This document shows, piece by piece, positions 63,815-64,000 of a stretch of 64,000 nt of DNA. A program made the translations under genes and the position numbers. Position 1 is the first letter of the stretch. Each line of letters opens with the position of its first letter. Source of the stretch: Bacillus sp. V3-13 (GTDB taxonomy: Bacteria; Bacillota; Bacilli; Bacillales; Cytobacillaceae); assembly GCF_002860165.1 (NCBI RefSeq), contig NZ_PGUZ01000056.1:1-64000 (forward strand), given 5' to 3'. Below the pieces are notes generated by a model. It ran no database searches, was not told the origin of the DNA, and saw only the letters and a program-made list of their open reading frames with translations.

Positions 63815-64000
63815 ATGGAGGACATTCTTAGGCCTGTATATCAAGAGCGGGCAAGCCAACCAAACACCCTTGGCGTCCTGATGATCGAAAAAAAACGAAA
63901 ATGGAGCCCGTCTACCGATACATTTGATGCTATTTTGCTGATAGTGATCAAGGAAGCAGAACGGCCAGTATATGTGAAGCATTATACTTATGGTGATAAA
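63815..64000 (+). CDS. ygxA: YgxA nucleotidyltransferase-like protein (truncated by window end)
   Basis: First 62 codons only: MEDILRPVYQERASQPNTLGV, then MIEKKRKWSPSTDTFDAILLIV, matching YgxA. GGAGG seven bases before ATG 63815. In B. subtilis an rRNA operon follows; here it would lie outside the window. Confidence 0.82.
   Translation, partial: MEDILRPVYQERASQPNTLGVLMIEKKRKWSPSTDTFDAILLIVIKEAERPVYVKHYTYGDK

Overview
The window is chromosomal DNA from an aerobic, endospore-forming, low-GC Firmicute of the Bacillaceae. Evidence: strong AGGAGG-type ribosome binding sites, frequent TTG/GTG starts, spore genes (SspK, a gamma-type SASP, CotF-like coat proteins, a YuzC-like protein) and, from about 35.9 kb to the right end, the Bacillus subtilis gene order yfhD-yfhE-yfhF-recX-yfhH-sspK-yfhJ-yfhP-mutY-yfhS-fabL-sspE-ygaC-ygaD ... 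ygaE-gsaB-bcp(ygaF)-perR-ygzB-ygxA. Species was not determined.

Layout. 0.1-2.0 kb: a DUF2075 NTPase/helicase-like gene broken by one in-frame amber codon. 2.2-5.4 kb: a three-gene envelope cluster (membrane-anchored thermonuclease, YHYH/Excalibur-like secreted protein, coiled-coil plus PH-like protein). 5.5 kb: a MITE-like element. 6.3-14.4 kb: a sugar-acid catabolic operon with a PRD/EIIB-type activator, amidohydrolase, small PRD protein, DUF2620, DUF4312, DUF4311 and DUF4310, a DgaE-like PLP ammonia lyase, a DgaF-like KDGP aldolase and a HAD phosphatase. The four DUF proteins sit where a PTS permease would be expected; this is the best candidate for an undescribed system here. 14.7-18.4 kb: MerR regulator, acyl-CoA synthetase and acyl-CoA dehydrogenase behind a MerR-type promoter with a 19-bp spacer.

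18.5-35.9 kb is a mosaic accessory region: MFS exporter, a decayed stretch with three copies of a short coding repeat (KDSILDK..SGHGFR), SEC-C remnants, a transposase fragment, a CDP-alcohol phosphatidyltransferase, an amino-acid permease, coat proteins, a large SEC-C/TPR-like protein, a QorB-type reductase divergent from an Rrf2 regulator, a Uma2 nuclease, aroD, a TM2 protein, a cluster of four DnaA-box-like sites and a DoxX gene behind a textbook Rex operator.

35.9-64 kb is the conserved block. Differences from the textbook order are a gamma-SASP expanded to 167 residues by 105-bp repeats, a six-copy 52-bp palindromic array after ygaD, a TPR gene and an appDFABC-type peptide transporter between ygaD and ygaE, and a 1488-residue glutamate synthase large subunit, with no small subunit beside it, between ygaE and gsaB. 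The latter has its own promoter, a perfect cre site and a palindrome. perR carries its expected Per box. Function calls come from recognised families and motifs; no searches were run.
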